A stretch of DNA of 49,080 nt from Cryobacterium cheniae (lineage in GTDB: Bacteria > Actinomycetota > Actinomycetes > Actinomycetales > Microbacteriaceae), in the NCBI RefSeq assembly GCF_004403395.1, contig NZ_SOGN01000058.1, positions 1 to 49,080 on the forward strand, read 5' to 3'. The position numbers and the translations under genes were made by a program. Shown piece after piece: positions 24,049 through 33,533 of this stretch (its first letter is position 1; every line of letters begins with the position of its first letter). The notes under the pieces are model-generated. The model had not been told where the DNA came from, searched no databases, and worked only from the letters and a program-made list of their open reading frames with translations.

Positions 24049-24088
24049 GTGGAAGCGGGCGCACCTTCTAACGTGCGCCCGCTTCCAC
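24049..24088. terminator. 40-bp perfect palindrome after the alpha-glucosidase gene
   Basis: The 16-bp arms GTGGAAGCGGGCGCAC (24049-24064) and their exact complement (24073-24088) flank an 8-nt loop. It lies 68 bp past the stop. It has no T-tract on either strand. It probably ends the glucosidase transcript or shields the next gene. Confidence 0.65.
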
Positions 24089-24215
24089 AACCTGAGCCGC
24101 GACGCCCGCAGCAGACGGATGCCGCGCTCCGGCAACACGGTCAGCGACCCCGCAGTCCCTTCATGGGACAATCGAGGGGCGTCGCCCGTTCTGTGCGCGC
24201 GTAGAAGGAGCAGCA

Positions 24216-25046
24216 GTGACCGGCACGGGGATCGACGGCGGAACCGAACACGGACCCGGCCACGGGACGGACACCGCATCCGATCCGGCGGCCCCGACGC
24301 GCGGGGACCTCGCCGAACTTCGCGAGCTCACGACAGAGCTCACCCGGTTCATGCTGGCGTACAAGTTCGCGACCGACGAGATGATGACGAAGATCAACAT
24401 CTTGAAGGAGGAGTTCGCCTCCATCCACGACTACAGCCCGATCGAGCACGTCAACTCTCGGCTGAAGACACCCGAGGGGATCCTGAAGAAGGCCGTCCGC
24501 AAGGGCTGCCCGCTCGTCCTCGACGACATTCGCGCCCAGATCCAGGACATCGCCGGCATCCGGATCACCTGCAGCTTCATCTCTGACACCTACCGCATCC
24601 TCGACATGCTCACCAGCCAGCTCGACGTCACGGTGCTCGAGGTCAAGGACTACATTGCCGCCCCGAAGCCGAACGGCTACAAGAGCCTGCACCTGATCGT
24701 CGACATCCCCGTCTTCCTGTCGGACCGGGTCGACGAGGTCACGGTCGAAATCCAGATCCGCACGGTGGCGATGGACTTCTGGGCCAGCCTCGAGCACAAG
24801 ATCTACTACAAGTACCGCGGGGCGGTCCCGGTCGATCTGGTGGCCGACCTCAAGCAGGCGGCGGATGTCGCCAACCGCCTGGACCTGAAAATGGAGGGCC
24901 TGCACGACCAGGTCCTGGCCATGGAGCCCGATGGGCACAGTGAGACGGACCTGCTCGAGATCGCCGGGCTCTCGCAACTCGCACTGCCTGAGGGTCTCCT
25001 CGCGGCCATCAGCCGCACCCGGGCCTCCGCACCCCCGGAAGGATAG
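24216..25046 (+). CDS. Small alarmone synthetase ((p)ppGpp synthetase, RelA/SpoT domain)
   Basis: This 276-residue cytosolic enzyme transfers pyrophosphate from ATP to GDP or GTP, making the stringent-response alarmones. It has only the synthetase domain: HVNSRLKTPEGILKK (residues 78-92), DIAGIRITC, the substrate loop PKPNGYKSLH, and VEIQIRT followed by FWASLEHKIYYKY. There is no HD hydrolase, TGS or ACT domain, so it is a SAS (RelP/RelQ-type) and cannot degrade ppGpp itself. A long bifunctional Rel is expected elsewhere. The first ~30 residues are Gly/Thr/Asp-rich and probably disordered. GTG 24216 has an AAGGAG Shine-Dalgarno. It stands alone, convergent with the M23 peptidase gene. Confidence 0.93.
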   Translation: MTGTGIDGGTEHGPGHGTDTASDPAAPTRGDLAELRELTTELTRFMLAYKFATDEMMTKINILKEEFASIHDYSPIEHVNSRLKTPEGILKKAVRKGCPLVLDDIRAQIQDIAGIRITCSFISDTYRILDMLTSQLDVTVLEVKDYIAAPKPNGYKSLHLIVDIPVFLSDRVDEVTVEIQIRTVAMDFWASLEHKIYYKYRGAVPVDLVADLKQAADVANRLDLKMEGLHDQVLAMEPDGHSETDLLEIAGLSQLALPEGLLAAISRTRASAPPEG

Positions 25047-25070
25047 GTCGGTCCGCTTGGTTCGGAGCGC

Positions 25071-26396
25071 CTAGTTCGTGTTGGCGTACAGCCAGAGGAG
25101 CGGGTTCACCTTCGTGCCGCCCTTGCCGCCCTCGCGGATCTCGAAGTGCAGGTGGGGGCCGGTGGACATTCCGGTGTTGCCGACCTGGCCGATGATCTGG
25201 CCGACCGTGATCACGTCACCGGCCTTGAAGAGCATCGAGTCGTGGATCATGTGCGCGTAGACGCTGGAGACGAGTTCGCCGTCGATCATGTGGTCGATGA
25301 TCATGTGCACGCCGAGGCTGCCCTCGCCGTCTTCGGCGTAGCGCACGACGCCATCTGCAATCGACTGGATCGGTGCGCCGAGGCCCGGGTTGAAGTCCTG
25401 GCCGCCGTGGTTGGAGGAGCAGCCCGCACAGTCGCGGAAGCCGAACTCGTCACCGATATGCACGCCCACCGAGAAGGGCCACTGCACGGTGCCGTTCGGG
25501 TTGTTCGTGAAGGTGGCTTCCATCCGGATGCCACTGGCGGCGGCAACCTCGGCGATGGTCTTCGACTCGTAGCCGTCGCGTTCGACCGAGATGGTATCCG
25601 TTCCGCCGATCATGGACAGCGTCTGGGCAGGTTCGCCCTTCACGCCTAGCTTCGTGGCGTGGGCGGCGGCCTGCACATCGGCGGAGGACAGCAGCGCCTC
25701 AGCCGGCACAGACGTGGCCACGGCCATCAGGGCGACGAAGGCCATGGCAGCCATGGTGACGCCCGTCGCGGCGAACTTGCGGACGCGGTTTCCCGGGGCC
25801 GTGTTGGCGATGCGGCGCCGGGGCGACGGCGACGGGGCGGCTGCCGGGCTGATGGTGGGCGCCAGGCGTTCCCGGGCCGACGCCCGGCGGGGGCGGACCG
25901 GGCGTGCGGCGGGCTGTTCCGCGCGGCGCTGGGCCCGGGTGGGAAACGGGATTTCCGTGGACGTCGTGACGGCGGAGATGGTGGTCTGCAGGCGCTCCAC
26001 GTCGGAGACCGGCGCGTCAACGGCGGCCGGTGCGGCGATGAGGCGGTCCGAGTCGGAGATCGTCACGGACTCGAGCTCGGGAACAGCCAGGCTCGCGACG
26101 ACCAGAAGCGCCGCGTCCGGCGTCAGCGTCACGGCGCCCGCGGGTCCGGCTGCGAGGGCCGCTCCAGCGTCGGGGGTCTGGACGGCGGGGGTCTGGACGT
26201 CGACGATGTCCAGCGGTGGGAGGTCCAGCGCCGGCGCGGACATCCGCTCGCGCTCGCGTACTTCGCGACGCGTGAGGGGCCTCGCCGCGGGGTCACTCGC
26301 ACCCGGCAGCGAGGCAGCCGGGCTGGCAGAGTGAGGGAGCAAGGGAGAGGTTCTTTCGGCGCGTCGGACAGGGTGACGGACAGTCGTCTTGGCCAC
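25071..26396 (-). CDS. M23-family (LytM) peptidoglycan endopeptidase, membrane-anchored
   Basis: This ~441-residue protein has a long low-complexity cytosolic N-terminal half rich in Ala, Pro and Thr. A single TM segment follows (VTMAAMAFVALMAVATSVPA). The extracellular part ends in a LytM domain with HGGQDF (zinc His and Asp), GVHMIIDHMIDGELVSSVYAH and the HLHFE motif. Such enzymes cut peptide cross-links of peptidoglycan during growth or division. A possible cysteine pair precedes the domain (FRDCAGCSSN). GTG 26396 (MAKTTVRHPV) is preferred over TTG 26402 because a -10-like TTACTT/TACTTT lies just upstream. The ~230-residue internal tail before the TM is unusually long and may recruit partners. 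Confidence 0.88.
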   Translation of the reverse strand: MAKTTVRHPVRRAERTSPLLPHSASPAASLPGASDPAARPLTRREVRERERMSAPALDLPPLDIVDVQTPAVQTPDAGAALAAGPAGAVTLTPDAALLVVASLAVPELESVTISDSDRLIAAPAAVDAPVSDVERLQTTISAVTTSTEIPFPTRAQRRAEQPAARPVRPRRASARERLAPTISPAAAPSPSPRRRIANTAPGNRVRKFAATGVTMAAMAFVALMAVATSVPAEALLSSADVQAAAHATKLGVKGEPAQTLSMIGGTDTISVERDGYESKTIAEVAAASGIRMEATFTNNPNGTVQWPFSVGVHIGDEFGFRDCAGCSSNHGGQDFNPGLGAPIQSIADGVVRYAEDGEGSLGVHMIIDHMIDGELVSSVYAHMIHDSMLFKAGDVITVGQIIGQVGNTGMSTGPHLHFEIREGGKGGTKVNPLLWLYANTN

Positions 26397-26578
26397 GGCC
26401 AAAGTAACGAATCACTACAGGCTACCGTCTGCGACCCCGGAATTGCACGGATCGACGCCGAATGACACCCGAAAGCGGGGCACCGGCCTCCGCTTCCGAC
26501 CGGGGACGCCGGCCACCCCGACCGCCTCGGTTGCCGCTGTTTCCGGGGCATCCGTCTCGTTCGAAACGGTTCAGGCGC

Positions 26579-27412
26579 CTACGCTTTCGCGTCGATCATA
26601 AATTCGACGAAAAGTTTCGCCAGGACGGGCTCGCAGGCCCGATAGAGATCGGGGGCTCCGGCCATGAGCAGGTCGACGCCCTCCAGGTCGCTCCCGAAGC
26701 CGCCGACCCGGGCGCCGGCCTCGCGTGCCACCAGCGCGCCGGCCGCGTGGTCCCAGGGGTTCAGCCCGCGCTCGTAATAGAGGTCCAGCCGTCCGGCGGC
26801 GACCGAACACAGGTCGAGGGCGGCCGACCCGATGCGACGGATGTCGCGCACCCGGCCGATCAGACCCCGCACCACGTCAGCCTGCCGCTCACGCTCGGCC
26901 GCGCGATAGGAGAAACCGGTGCCCAACAACGCCAGCGACAGCGGCGCGGCCGCGGGCACCTGAAGCCGGCGTTCGCCCAGCCACGACCCCTCGCCGACAG
27001 CCGCGGTGAACAGTTCGCCGCCGGTCGGGCTGTAGACCGCACCGGCCAGGGTGGTCCAGGTGGCCGGATCGGGGTCCCCCTCGACCACGGCGATGCTGAC
27101 CGCCCAGGCCGGGAAACCGTAGAGATAGTTGACGGTGCCGTCGATCGGGTCGACGACCCAGGTCAGGCCGGATGTGCCGCGCGTGGTCGCCGATTCCTCG
27201 CCGAAGAAACCGTCATCGGGCCGGGCGTCGGCCAGCAGACCCCGAATCAGCGACTCGGTTTCCCGGTCGGCCAGGGTCACCACATCCTCCGGAGAGGACT
27301 TCGTTGCGGCGACCTGTACCCCCTCGGCGCGCCGACGGGCCGCGAGGTCCCCCGCGGCGAGCGCGGTGTCCTGGGCGAGGCGAAGCAGTCCGGCTGAGGC
27401 GCGTGTGGTCAT
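26579..27412 (-). CDS. Inositol monophosphatase family protein (SuhB/ImpA-like)
   Basis: This 277-residue Mg-dependent phosphatase has the family metal-site motifs GEES, WVVDPIDGTVNYLYG and NPWDHAAGALVAREAGA. Members hydrolyse inositol-1-phosphate, histidinol phosphate or related sugars; in actinobacteria they feed inositol lipids and mycothiol. The exact substrate cannot be fixed. ATG 27412 is set by the -10 box TAGCGT (27419-27424) exactly 6 nt upstream, implying a leaderless mRNA. tRNA-Tyr lies only 31 bp upstream on the same strand without an obvious terminator, so some read-through from the tRNA promoter is possible. The gene ends 182 bp before the start of the M23 gene. Confidence 0.88.
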   Translation of the reverse strand: MTTRASAGLLRLAQDTALAAGDLAARRRAEGVQVAATKSSPEDVVTLADRETESLIRGLLADARPDDGFFGEESATTRGTSGLTWVVDPIDGTVNYLYGFPAWAVSIAVVEGDPDPATWTTLAGAVYSPTGGELFTAAVGEGSWLGERRLQVPAAAPLSLALLGTGFSYRAAERERQADVVRGLIGRVRDIRRIGSAALDLCSVAAGRLDLYYERGLNPWDHAAGALVAREAGARVGGFGSDLEGVDLLMAGAPDLYRACEPVLAKLFVEFMIDAKA

Positions 27413-27418
27413 GGCTCA

Positions 27419-27424
27419 ACGCTA
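27419..27424 (-). promoter_or_regulatory. -10 box TAGCGT of the inositol-phosphatase-family gene (leaderless)
   Basis: It lies exactly 6 nt before ATG 27412, within the short gap after tRNA-Tyr. Confidence 0.55.
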
Positions 27425-27443
27425 GGGGCTGCAGAAGAAACAG

Positions 27444-27525
27444 TGGCAAGTGAGGGATTCGAACCCCCGAAGTCTAAGACGGCTGATTTACAGTCAGATC
27501 CCTTTGGCCACTTGGGTAACTTGCC
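27444..27525 (-). tRNA. tRNA-Tyr (GTA)
   Basis: This is an 82-nt class II tRNA on the minus strand. The acceptor GGCAAGT pairs with ACTTGCC, the anticodon loop is CTGTAAA, there is a long variable arm, and the T arm GGGGGTTCGAATCCCTC includes the standard TTCGAAT. The discriminator is A and CCA is not encoded. A -10-like TATGGT (complement of 27538-27543) lies 12 nt upstream. Confidence 0.95.
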
Positions 27526-27678
27526 AATACGCACCCGACCATATGCAGAACACGTGACCGGAGACGCTCAGACAGAATACAAGGTTTGGACCCCAGTGAG
27601 AAATCGGCGCACGTCCGGCGCGTACCGGCGGGTGGATATGATCGAAGCTGACTCACCTTCATTCTCGATAGGAACTTC

Positions 27679-28695
27679 ATGGTCGGCATCGATGACGTCG
27701 CCCGTCACGCGGGCGTCTCCACCGCCACGGTTTCGCGCGCCCTGAGCGGCAACGGCCACGTGTCGCCGGCCACCCGGCTGAAGGTCGAGGCGTCGGCTGG
27801 GGAACTCGGCTATGTCGTCTCCTCCACAGCATCGAGCCTCGCGTCTGGCCGGATGAAGAACATCGGCGTCGTCGTTCCGTTCCTGGACCGGTGGTTCTTT
27901 TCCAGCGTTGTCGAGGGTGCTCAGAAATCCCTATTGAAAAACGGCTACGACCTCACCCTGTTCAGCCTGACCGGCGGTGGAGGAGAGCGTCGCAGCGTGT
28001 TCGAGCACTTCCTGTTGCGTCAGAGGGTGGATGCTGTCATCGCAATTTCTTTAGAACTGACCGCAACCGAAGTCGCCACCCTGCACGCACTTCACAAGCC
28101 ACTGGTCGGCGTCGGCGGCCCGATCGAGGGTGTGCGCACCCTAACGATCGATGACGTCTCCGTGGCCCGACTCGCAACGGAACATCTCCTCGCGCTGGGC
28201 CACACTCGGATCGCGCACATCGGTGGAAACGAGGATGTCGATCGGGACTTCCACCTACCCACCAACCGCCGGGTCGGCTATGAGCTAGCCCTAAGGGCAG
28301 CAGGGATCACTCCCGCAGCGGAATTGTTCATGCCGGCGGACTTCACCATGGGGAGCGGCTACCAGGCCGCCAAACAACTCCTGAGCAGTGTGCACGATCG
28401 GCCGACCGCGGTCTTCGCGGCATCCGACGAGATGGCGATCGGAGTCATCCTTGCCGCCCGGGACCTGGGACTCGTCGTGCCGCGGGACGTCTCCGTGATC
28501 GGAATCGACGACCACGAACTCGCCGATTTCTTCGGCCTCACCACGATCGCGCAGTTCCCTCAGGCGCAGGGCGAGAAGGCCGTCGAGATTCTACTGGACC
28601 AGCTGCGCCCCGGCCAGAACGAGCTGACCGACCTCAACACGCCCATGCCGTTCGAGCTCCTCGTGCGCTCCACCACGGCCCGGCCCGGCGAATAG
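27679..28695 (+). CDS. LacI-family transcriptional regulator (candidate MalR)
   Basis: This 338-residue repressor has the N-terminal LacI helix-turn-helix ([19 protein letters not shown], residues 4-22) with hinge helix [12 protein letters not shown] periplasmic-binding-protein-like effector domain follows ([20 protein letters not shown], later [15 protein letters not shown] and [18 protein letters not shown]). ATG 27679 follows AGGAA. A possible -10 TATGAT lies near 27639. It is the only LacI regulator in the window and is therefore a candidate for binding the GCAAGCG operators at 22172 and 22267. I see no copy of that operator near its own promoter. Distance (about 5 kb) and intervening genes make the link inference. 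Confidence 0.9.
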   Translation: MVGIDDVARHAGVSTATVSRALSGNGHVSPATRLKVEASAGELGYVVSSTASSLASGRMKNIGVVVPFLDRWFFSSVVEGAQKSLLKNGYDLTLFSLTGGGGERRSVFEHFLLRQRVDAVIAISLELTATEVATLHALHKPLVGVGGPIEGVRTLTIDDVSVARLATEHLLALGHTRIAHIGGNEDVDRDFHLPTNRRVGYELALRAAGITPAAELFMPADFTMGSGYQAAKQLLSSVHDRPTAVFAASDEMAIGVILAARDLGLVVPRDVSVIGIDDHELADFFGLTTIAQFPQAQGEKAVEILLDQLRPGQNELTDLNTPMPFELLVRSTTARPGE

Positions 28696-28708
28696 CGCTG
28701 CCACTGGG

Positions 28709-28714
28709 TAGCAT
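28709..28714 (+). promoter_or_regulatory. -10 box TAGCAT that decides the yajQ start
   Basis: It lies 7 nt before ATG 28722. An alternative ATG at 28713 overlaps this hexamer and would not be transcribed, so 28722 is preferred. Confidence 0.5.
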
Positions 28715-28721
28715 GGCAGGC

Positions 28722-29210
28722 ATGGCAGACTCAACGTTCGACATCGTCAGCAAGGTCGACCCGATGGAGGTCGACAACGCCCTCAACCAGGCCCATAAAG
28801 AGGTCGCGCAGCGCTACGACTTCAAGAATGTCGGCGCTTCGATCGAGATGAGCGGCGAAAAGGTGCTCATGAAGGCCAACTCAGAGGAACGCGTCAAGGC
28901 CATCCTCGAGGTTTTCGAATCGAAGCTGATCAAACGCGGCATCTCCCTGCGCAGCCTCGACGCGGGCGATCCCTTCGCCTCGGGCAAGGAATTCCGGATC
29001 GAAGCCTCGATGAAGGCCGGGATCGACCAGGAGAACGCGAAGAAGATCAACAAGATCATCCGCGACGAGGGCCCCAAGGGCGTCAAGAGCCAGATCCAGG
29101 GCGACGAGCTGCGGGTCAGCTCGAAGAGCCGCGACGACCTGCAGGCCACCATGTCCCTGCTCAAGGGCAAGGACCTCGACGTGGCCCTGCAGTTCGTCAA
29201 CTTCCGCTAG
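28722..29210 (+). CDS. yajQ: YajQ-family nucleotide-binding protein
   Basis: This 162-residue cytosolic protein of two ferredoxin-like halves has the conserved start [20 protein letters not shown], then [20 protein letters not shown] and the closing LQFVNFR. Some YajQ proteins bind cyclic di-GMP or nucleic acid; the function in actinobacteria is not established. The start at 28722 follows from the -10 box TAGCAT, giving a leaderless mRNA. It begins 26 bp after the LacI gene but has its own promoter. The stop shares the tetramer CTAG (29207-29210) with tadC on the opposite strand, so the two transcripts converge with a 4-bp overlap. Confidence 0.94.
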   Translation: MADSTFDIVSKVDPMEVDNALNQAHKEVAQRYDFKNVGASIEMSGEKVLMKANSEERVKAILEVFESKLIKRGISLRSLDAGDPFASGKEFRIEASMKAGIDQENAKKINKIIRDEGPKGVKSQIQGDELRVSSKSRDDLQATMSLLKGKDLDVALQFVNFR

Positions 29211-30082
29211 GCGAACGCTTCGATCATGCTCAGCACGGCCGGGGTGAGCAGCACGATGAACAGCACCGGCAGGATGCAGAAGATGAGCGGGAAGAGCACC
29301 TTGACCGGGATCTTCATCGCCTTCTCTTCGGCGCGCTGACGGCGTCGCAGACGCATTTCCCCGGCCTGCACCCGGAGCACGTCCGCGATCGCGATGCCAT
29401 AGGTGTCCGCCTGGATGACCGACCGGGTGAACCGGCGCAGGTCCCCTGACGAGGTTCGGTCACTCAGTGCCTGGTAGGCGTGCGTGCGGGAGCGTCCGAT
29501 GCTCATGTCCTGCAGGGTGCGGATGAATTCCTCGGCGAGTGGCCCCTTGCCGTTCGTCGCCGCCTTGGCCATCGCCGCCTCGAAGCCGAGACCGGCCTCC
29601 ACGGCGATCGTCATCTGGTCGAGGGTGTCGGCCAGGGCGTTCTGGATCTTCTCCTGTCGTTCCTGTCCTCGGCTGACCAGCAGCAGGTCCGGCACGAAAA
29701 AGCACAACAGCACGAGCAGGCCGCCGAGCAGGAAGCGCGTCGGGACCGGGTCCCCGCTGATCCACAGGAGCGCGAGGAGCGCACCGGCCGTGCCGGCGAG
29801 GGGCTTGGCGATGAGGATCTTGTCGATGGTCCAGGCCGGTGGCCGACCGGCGAGCGCCAGCCTGCGGTCGAGCATCCCGAGGTACCCTCGCGGGGCCAGC
29901 TCGCGCATCCCCCGGGTGCGCCATGCACGTGCGCCGCCGGCTCCCGGCGCTCCGAGGTTTGGAACTGCGTCCCCGATGTCGGCGATCGGCTTGGCGGCAC
30001 GGCCGCCGACGAGGATGCCGATCAGGGCCGCGAACCCGCCGGCGACGGCGAGCGAGGCGAGGATTGCAATGAGTGAGGGCAT
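29207..30082 (-). CDS. tadC: Tad pilus inner-membrane platform protein TadC
   Basis: This 291-residue type II secretion F-domain protein has TM segments at the N-terminus ([25 protein letters not shown]), in the middle ([11 protein letters not shown]... [19 protein letters not shown]) and at the C-terminus ([23 protein letters not shown]). The cytoplasmic T2SSF segment includes [20 protein letters not shown]. With TadB it forms the membrane platform on which the TadA ATPase assembles Flp pilin. It is the last gene of the leftward Tad operon, 9 bp after tadB, and converges on yajQ. Confidence 0.92.
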   Translation of the reverse strand: MPSLIAILASLAVAGGFAALIGILVGGRAAKPIADIGDAVPNLGAPGAGGARAWRTRGMRELAPRGYLGMLDRRLALAGRPPAWTIDKILIAKPLAGTAGALLALLWISGDPVPTRFLLGGLLVLLCFFVPDLLLVSRGQERQEKIQNALADTLDQMTIAVEAGLGFEAAMAKAATNGKGPLAEEFIRTLQDMSIGRSRTHAYQALSDRTSSGDLRRFTRSVIQADTYGIAIADVLRVQAGEMRLRRRQRAEEKAMKIPVKVLFPLIFCILPVLFIVLLTPAVLSMIEAFA

Positions 30083-30091
30083 CGGAATCTC

Positions 30092-31048
30092 CTAGAACTT
30101 CACCTTGACGACGACCATCATCCACAATGAGCCGACGATGAGCAGGATGGCGGCGACGACCAGGGCGGCGATACCCCAGATGCTGCCGAAGAAGCCGGCG
30201 AAGTAGTTCGGCTGCGTGAGCAGCAGAAACGTGAACACCCCGACCGGCAAGAGGATCAGCACCCACGCGGACATCTTCCCCTCGGCGGCGAGTGACTTCA
30301 CCTGGCGACGGATCTCGTTGCGTTCCCGGATGGTGTGGCCCACCTGGTCGAGCACCTCGGAGAGGTTGCCGCCGACCTCGCGGTTGATGGCGATCGCCTG
30401 CGCCACCCACTGGAAATCCTCGCTCTTCATCCGGGTGGCGGTGTTGTCGAGAGCATCACCGAGGTCCCGGCCGATGCGGGTCTCGTTCACGACCCGGGCC
30501 AGCTCGTCGGCCGACGGCGACGGTGTCTCCTGAGACGCCGCGTCGACCGCCCGCAGCAGGCTGTGGCCGGCTCGCAGGCCACCGGCGAGAAGCGACAGGG
30601 TTTCGTCGAGTTGCTCCGCGAATTTCGCACGGCGCTGCCCGGCACGCACACTCAGGAGCACCTTGGCACCGATCGGGCCCAGCACCGCGAAGGTGAGCAT
30701 GAGCGGTATTGCCCAGAGAGTCCCGGTGCCCAGGAGCAGGCCGGTCAGCGCCAGCACCGTAGACGCCGAGAGCACCATGAGCACGAACCCGGACGGCTGC
30801 ATCCGGATGCCGGCCTGCTCCAATTCTTCCGCCGTGAACGGCGCCCGTCCGCGACGATGAATCGCCCCTTCGATCGCTTCGACCGTGCGGTCGGTGACCC
30901 GGGTGAGGGTCGAGGTGTCCACGGCGCCGGGCGCCCGACGGCGTTCCAGCGGCACCCGGGGCCGCGGCGGTGCGATCACCAGGAAGACGGCCACGAACAG
31001 GGCGATCAGCGCGGCGGCGATGCCACCGTAGAGGGCCAGGTCGTTCAT
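30092..31048 (-). CDS. tadB: Tad pilus inner-membrane platform protein TadB
   Basis: This 318-residue T2SSF-domain membrane protein has an N-terminal TM (LALYGGIAAALIALFVAVFLV), two TMs in the first half (VLMVLSASTVLALTGLLLG and AIPLMLTFAVLGPIGAKVLL), a cytoplasmic F domain (DETLSLLAGGLRAGHSLLRAV) and C-terminal TMs. It is the partner of TadC. The start overlaps the tadA stop (ATGA), so ATPase and platform are translationally coupled. Confidence 0.92.
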   Translation of the reverse strand: MNDLALYGGIAAALIALFVAVFLVIAPPRPRVPLERRRAPGAVDTSTLTRVTDRTVEAIEGAIHRRGRAPFTAEELEQAGIRMQPSGFVLMVLSASTVLALTGLLLGTGTLWAIPLMLTFAVLGPIGAKVLLSVRAGQRRAKFAEQLDETLSLLAGGLRAGHSLLRAVDAASQETPSPSADELARVVNETRIGRDLGDALDNTATRMKSEDFQWVAQAIAINREVGGNLSEVLDQVGHTIRERNEIRRQVKSLAAEGKMSAWVLILLPVGVFTFLLLTQPNYFAGFFGSIWGIAALVVAAILLIVGSLWMMVVVKVKF

Positions 31049-32529
31049 CGCTGGGACCGGGTGACGAGGTTGGCCTGGAACACGCTCGGGGACAACGGGA
31101 TCCCGAGGTCCCGGAATTTGTCGGCGAACCGGGGCCGCACCCCGGTCGCCACCGCGTGGCCGAGCAGGCGTCCGGCCTCGTCGACGCCGGCACTGTAGTC
31201 GAAGACGAAGGCGTCCTGCAGGGTGACGATATCACCCTCCATGCCCTGCACCTCCGTCACGTGCGTGACCCGGCGCGTGCCGTCCTTGAGCCTGGTGATC
31301 TGGATGATTACATCGATCGCCGACGAGATCTGCTCTCGGATGGCGCGCAGCGGCAGGTCCATTCCGGCCATCAGCACGAGGGTTTCCAGCCGGGCGATCG
31401 CGTCGCGCGGCGAGTTCGAGTGCACGGTGGAGATCGAACCCTCGTGCCCGGTGTTCATCGCCTGCAGCATGTCCAGGCTCTCGCCGCCGCGGCACTCGCC
31501 GATCACGATCCGGTCTGGTCGCATCCGGAGGGAGTTGCGCACGAGGTCGCGGATGGTGACCTCGCCTTTGCCCTCGATGTTGGCCGGCCGGGATTCCAGC
31601 CGGATGACGTGGTCCTGCTGCAGTTGTAGCTCCACCGCGTCCTCGATGGTGATGATGCGCTCATCGGAGGGGATATAGGCGGACAGCACGTTGAGCAGCG
31701 TCGTCTTCCCGGTTCCGGTTCCGCCCGAGACGATGATGTTGAGCTTGGCCTTCACGCAGGCATCCAGCACCTGGGCCATCTCGGCGCTCAGCGTGCCGAA
31801 GCCGACCAGGTCGTTCACCGTGAAGGGTTCGCGCGCGAACTTGCGGATCGTGAGAGAGGAGCCGTCGACCGCGAGCGGCGGGATGATCGCGTTCACCCGC
31901 GAGCCGTCGGCGAGGCGCGCGTCCACCAGCGGCGACGATTCGTCGATGCGGCGCCCGACCTTCGACACGATGCGCTCGATCACCCGGCGCAGCTGGGCCT
32001 CGCTGGTGAAGCGGGCCGCGCTGCGACTGAGGCGGCCGTCACGCTCGACGAAGATCTGCTCGTGGCCGTTGACCATGATCTCGGTCACGGCGACGTCGTC
32101 GAGCAAAGCCTCCAGCGGGCCGAATCCGAGCACGTCAGCACCGATCTCGGCGATCAGCCGGGTGCGCTCCTCCGGGCTGAGCGGAACCTGTTCCGCCGAG
32201 ACAATGCTGCCGAGTTCGGCCCTGGCATACGTGTGCAGCTGTTCTTCGCTCAGGCTCGGGTCGTTCAGGCGCGTGCCGATTCGACCGAAGAGTTCCTGCG
32301 CCGCCCGCTCCTTGAGTTCGGCCAGCGGGTCCACCGGCGGGGCCGGGATGGGCGCGGGTTCCGGGGTGGGTGCCTGAGCCTCCGGTTCAGCTGATGCGTT
32401 AGTGGAAGGCTGAAGGACAACGTCCGTCACCGCCTTCGATGCAGAGACGATGCCGTTGCCGGCCTTCTTGTCGAGCTTGTGCAGTGGACCATCGCGGCGT
32501 GCCGCCTCCACTCGGTCGGTTAGTTTCAT
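31045..32529 (-). CDS. tadA: Tad pilus assembly ATPase TadA (CpaF)
   Basis: This 494-residue secretion ATPase (VirB11/PilT class) powers Flp pilus assembly from the cytosolic face. It has Walker A GGTGTGKTT (residues 269-277), Asp box and His-box region IEDAVELQLQQDHVIRLESR, Walker B neighbourhood PDRIVIGECRGGE, and MNTGHEGSISTVHSNSPRDA. The N-terminal ~75 residues form a Pro/Ala-rich linker (APTPEPAPIPAPPVDP), longer than in many TadA proteins. It overlaps tadZ upstream and tadB downstream by ATGA. Confidence 0.95.
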   Translation of the reverse strand: MKLTDRVEAARRDGPLHKLDKKAGNGIVSASKAVTDVVLQPSTNASAEPEAQAPTPEPAPIPAPPVDPLAELKERAAQELFGRIGTRLNDPSLSEEQLHTYARAELGSIVSAEQVPLSPEERTRLIAEIGADVLGFGPLEALLDDVAVTEIMVNGHEQIFVERDGRLSRSAARFTSEAQLRRVIERIVSKVGRRIDESSPLVDARLADGSRVNAIIPPLAVDGSSLTIRKFAREPFTVNDLVGFGTLSAEMAQVLDACVKAKLNIIVSGGTGTGKTTLLNVLSAYIPSDERIITIEDAVELQLQQDHVIRLESRPANIEGKGEVTIRDLVRNSLRMRPDRIVIGECRGGESLDMLQAMNTGHEGSISTVHSNSPRDAIARLETLVLMAGMDLPLRAIREQISSAIDVIIQITRLKDGTRRVTHVTEVQGMEGDIVTLQDAFVFDYSAGVDEAGRLLGHAVATGVRPRFADKFRDLGIPLSPSVFQANLVTRSQR

Positions 32530-33533
32530 GCGACAACCACCCTTCGATGCAAGCGACCGCGTTTGAGTGACGCGCTGGGGTCGAATCGGCGCACCAGCTC
32601 CGTCAGGGCAGCCGACGCGGGATTCTTCTTTCTGTTCTGGAGCAGCGGAATGCCACGATTCGTGGACAGCGTCACCAGGCTCGAACGGGGTACGGCGACG
32701 TCCACCGGCACACCGATCGTTGCCTCGACGTCCTTCACGCTCAGCCCACTCACCCGGTCGGCGAAGTTCAACACAACATGACGGGCCGGCGGCAGGATGC
32801 CGATGGTGGCGAGAACGGCGAGCTCCTTGCGCAGGCCGCGCGCACCCGGCACGGACATGTCACAGAGGAACACGGCGTCGGTGGCGGCCTCGAGGGCGGC
32901 CAGGGCGTGCTCGCCCAGGCCGGGCGCCGTGTCGATGATCACGAACCGAAAGATCACGGCGAGTTGGCGAATGAGGTGTCCGAGCTGCTCGCCGGTGACC
33001 CGGTCCCCGTCGGCCGGGGACTCCGCGCCGCACACGACGTAGTAGCCGTCCGAATGCGGAGTGAGATAGGCCTTGAGCACCAGGGCGTCGCCCGCCGCGG
33101 CAGCGGTGACAACATCCGGCAGGGCGCGCCCAGGAGTCAGCGACAGGGCCATGGCCACGTCCCCGAACTGCACGTCGGCGTCGATGAGCACCACCGATAG
33201 CGGAGCCTGCCGGGCGAGGCCCACGGCCAGGTTGGTCGCGACGGTTGTCTTGCCGACACCACCCTTGGCTGCTGCCACCGCGATGATCTGATGCGGGATG
33301 ACCTCCGGTTGGGGGGTCACCTCGATTGTGGGCGGGTCGACGGTGGGGGGTTCCCACCGCTCATCGACGGCCGGCCCGTCACCCCGTGCGGAGTCATCCT
33401 CAAACTCGAACTCGGCCTTGACCGCGTCTGGTGGCTGGTCCTGGTCTTCGTCGCCGGTTTCGACGTCAACGGACGTCTGCGCTACCGACCCCAGCACCCC
33501 GTCACGCCAGGGGCTCAGTCGGGGGCGGCTCAT
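32526..33533 (-). CDS. tadZ: Tad pilus localisation ATPase TadZ/CpaE (MinD/ParA-like)
   Basis: This 335-residue protein has a deviant Walker A KGGVGKTT (residues 90-97), switch I VVLIDADVQFGDVAMAL, and FVIIDTAPGLGEHAL. This identifies a MinD/ParA-like ATPase. CpaE/TadZ proteins position the pilus machine in the cell. An acidic N-terminal extension (VETGDEDQDQ) of ~75 residues replaces the receiver-like domain found in some homologues. It overlaps cpaB upstream and tadA downstream by ATGA. Confidence 0.92.
   Translation of the reverse strand: MSRPRLSPWRDGVLGSVAQTSVDVETGDEDQDQPPDAVKAEFEFEDDSARGDGPAVDERWEPPTVDPPTIEVTPQPEVIPHQIIAVAAAKGGVGKTTVATNLAVGLARQAPLSVVLIDADVQFGDVAMALSLTPGRALPDVVTAAAAGDALVLKAYLTPHSDGYYVVCGAESPADGDRVTGEQLGHLIRQLAVIFRFVIIDTAPGLGEHALAALEAATDAVFLCDMSVPGARGLRKELAVLATIGILPPARHVVLNFADRVSGLSVKDVEATIGVPVDVAVPRSSLVTLSTNRGIPLLQNRKKNPASAALTELVRRFDPSASLKRGRLHRRVVVA

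Noticed and set aside
26397..26578. Cyclic di-AMP (ydaO-type) riboswitch before the M23 gene
   Set aside because: These switches often precede actinobacterial cell-wall hydrolases, but the conserved blocks are absent and the likely -10 is only a few bases from the start codon.
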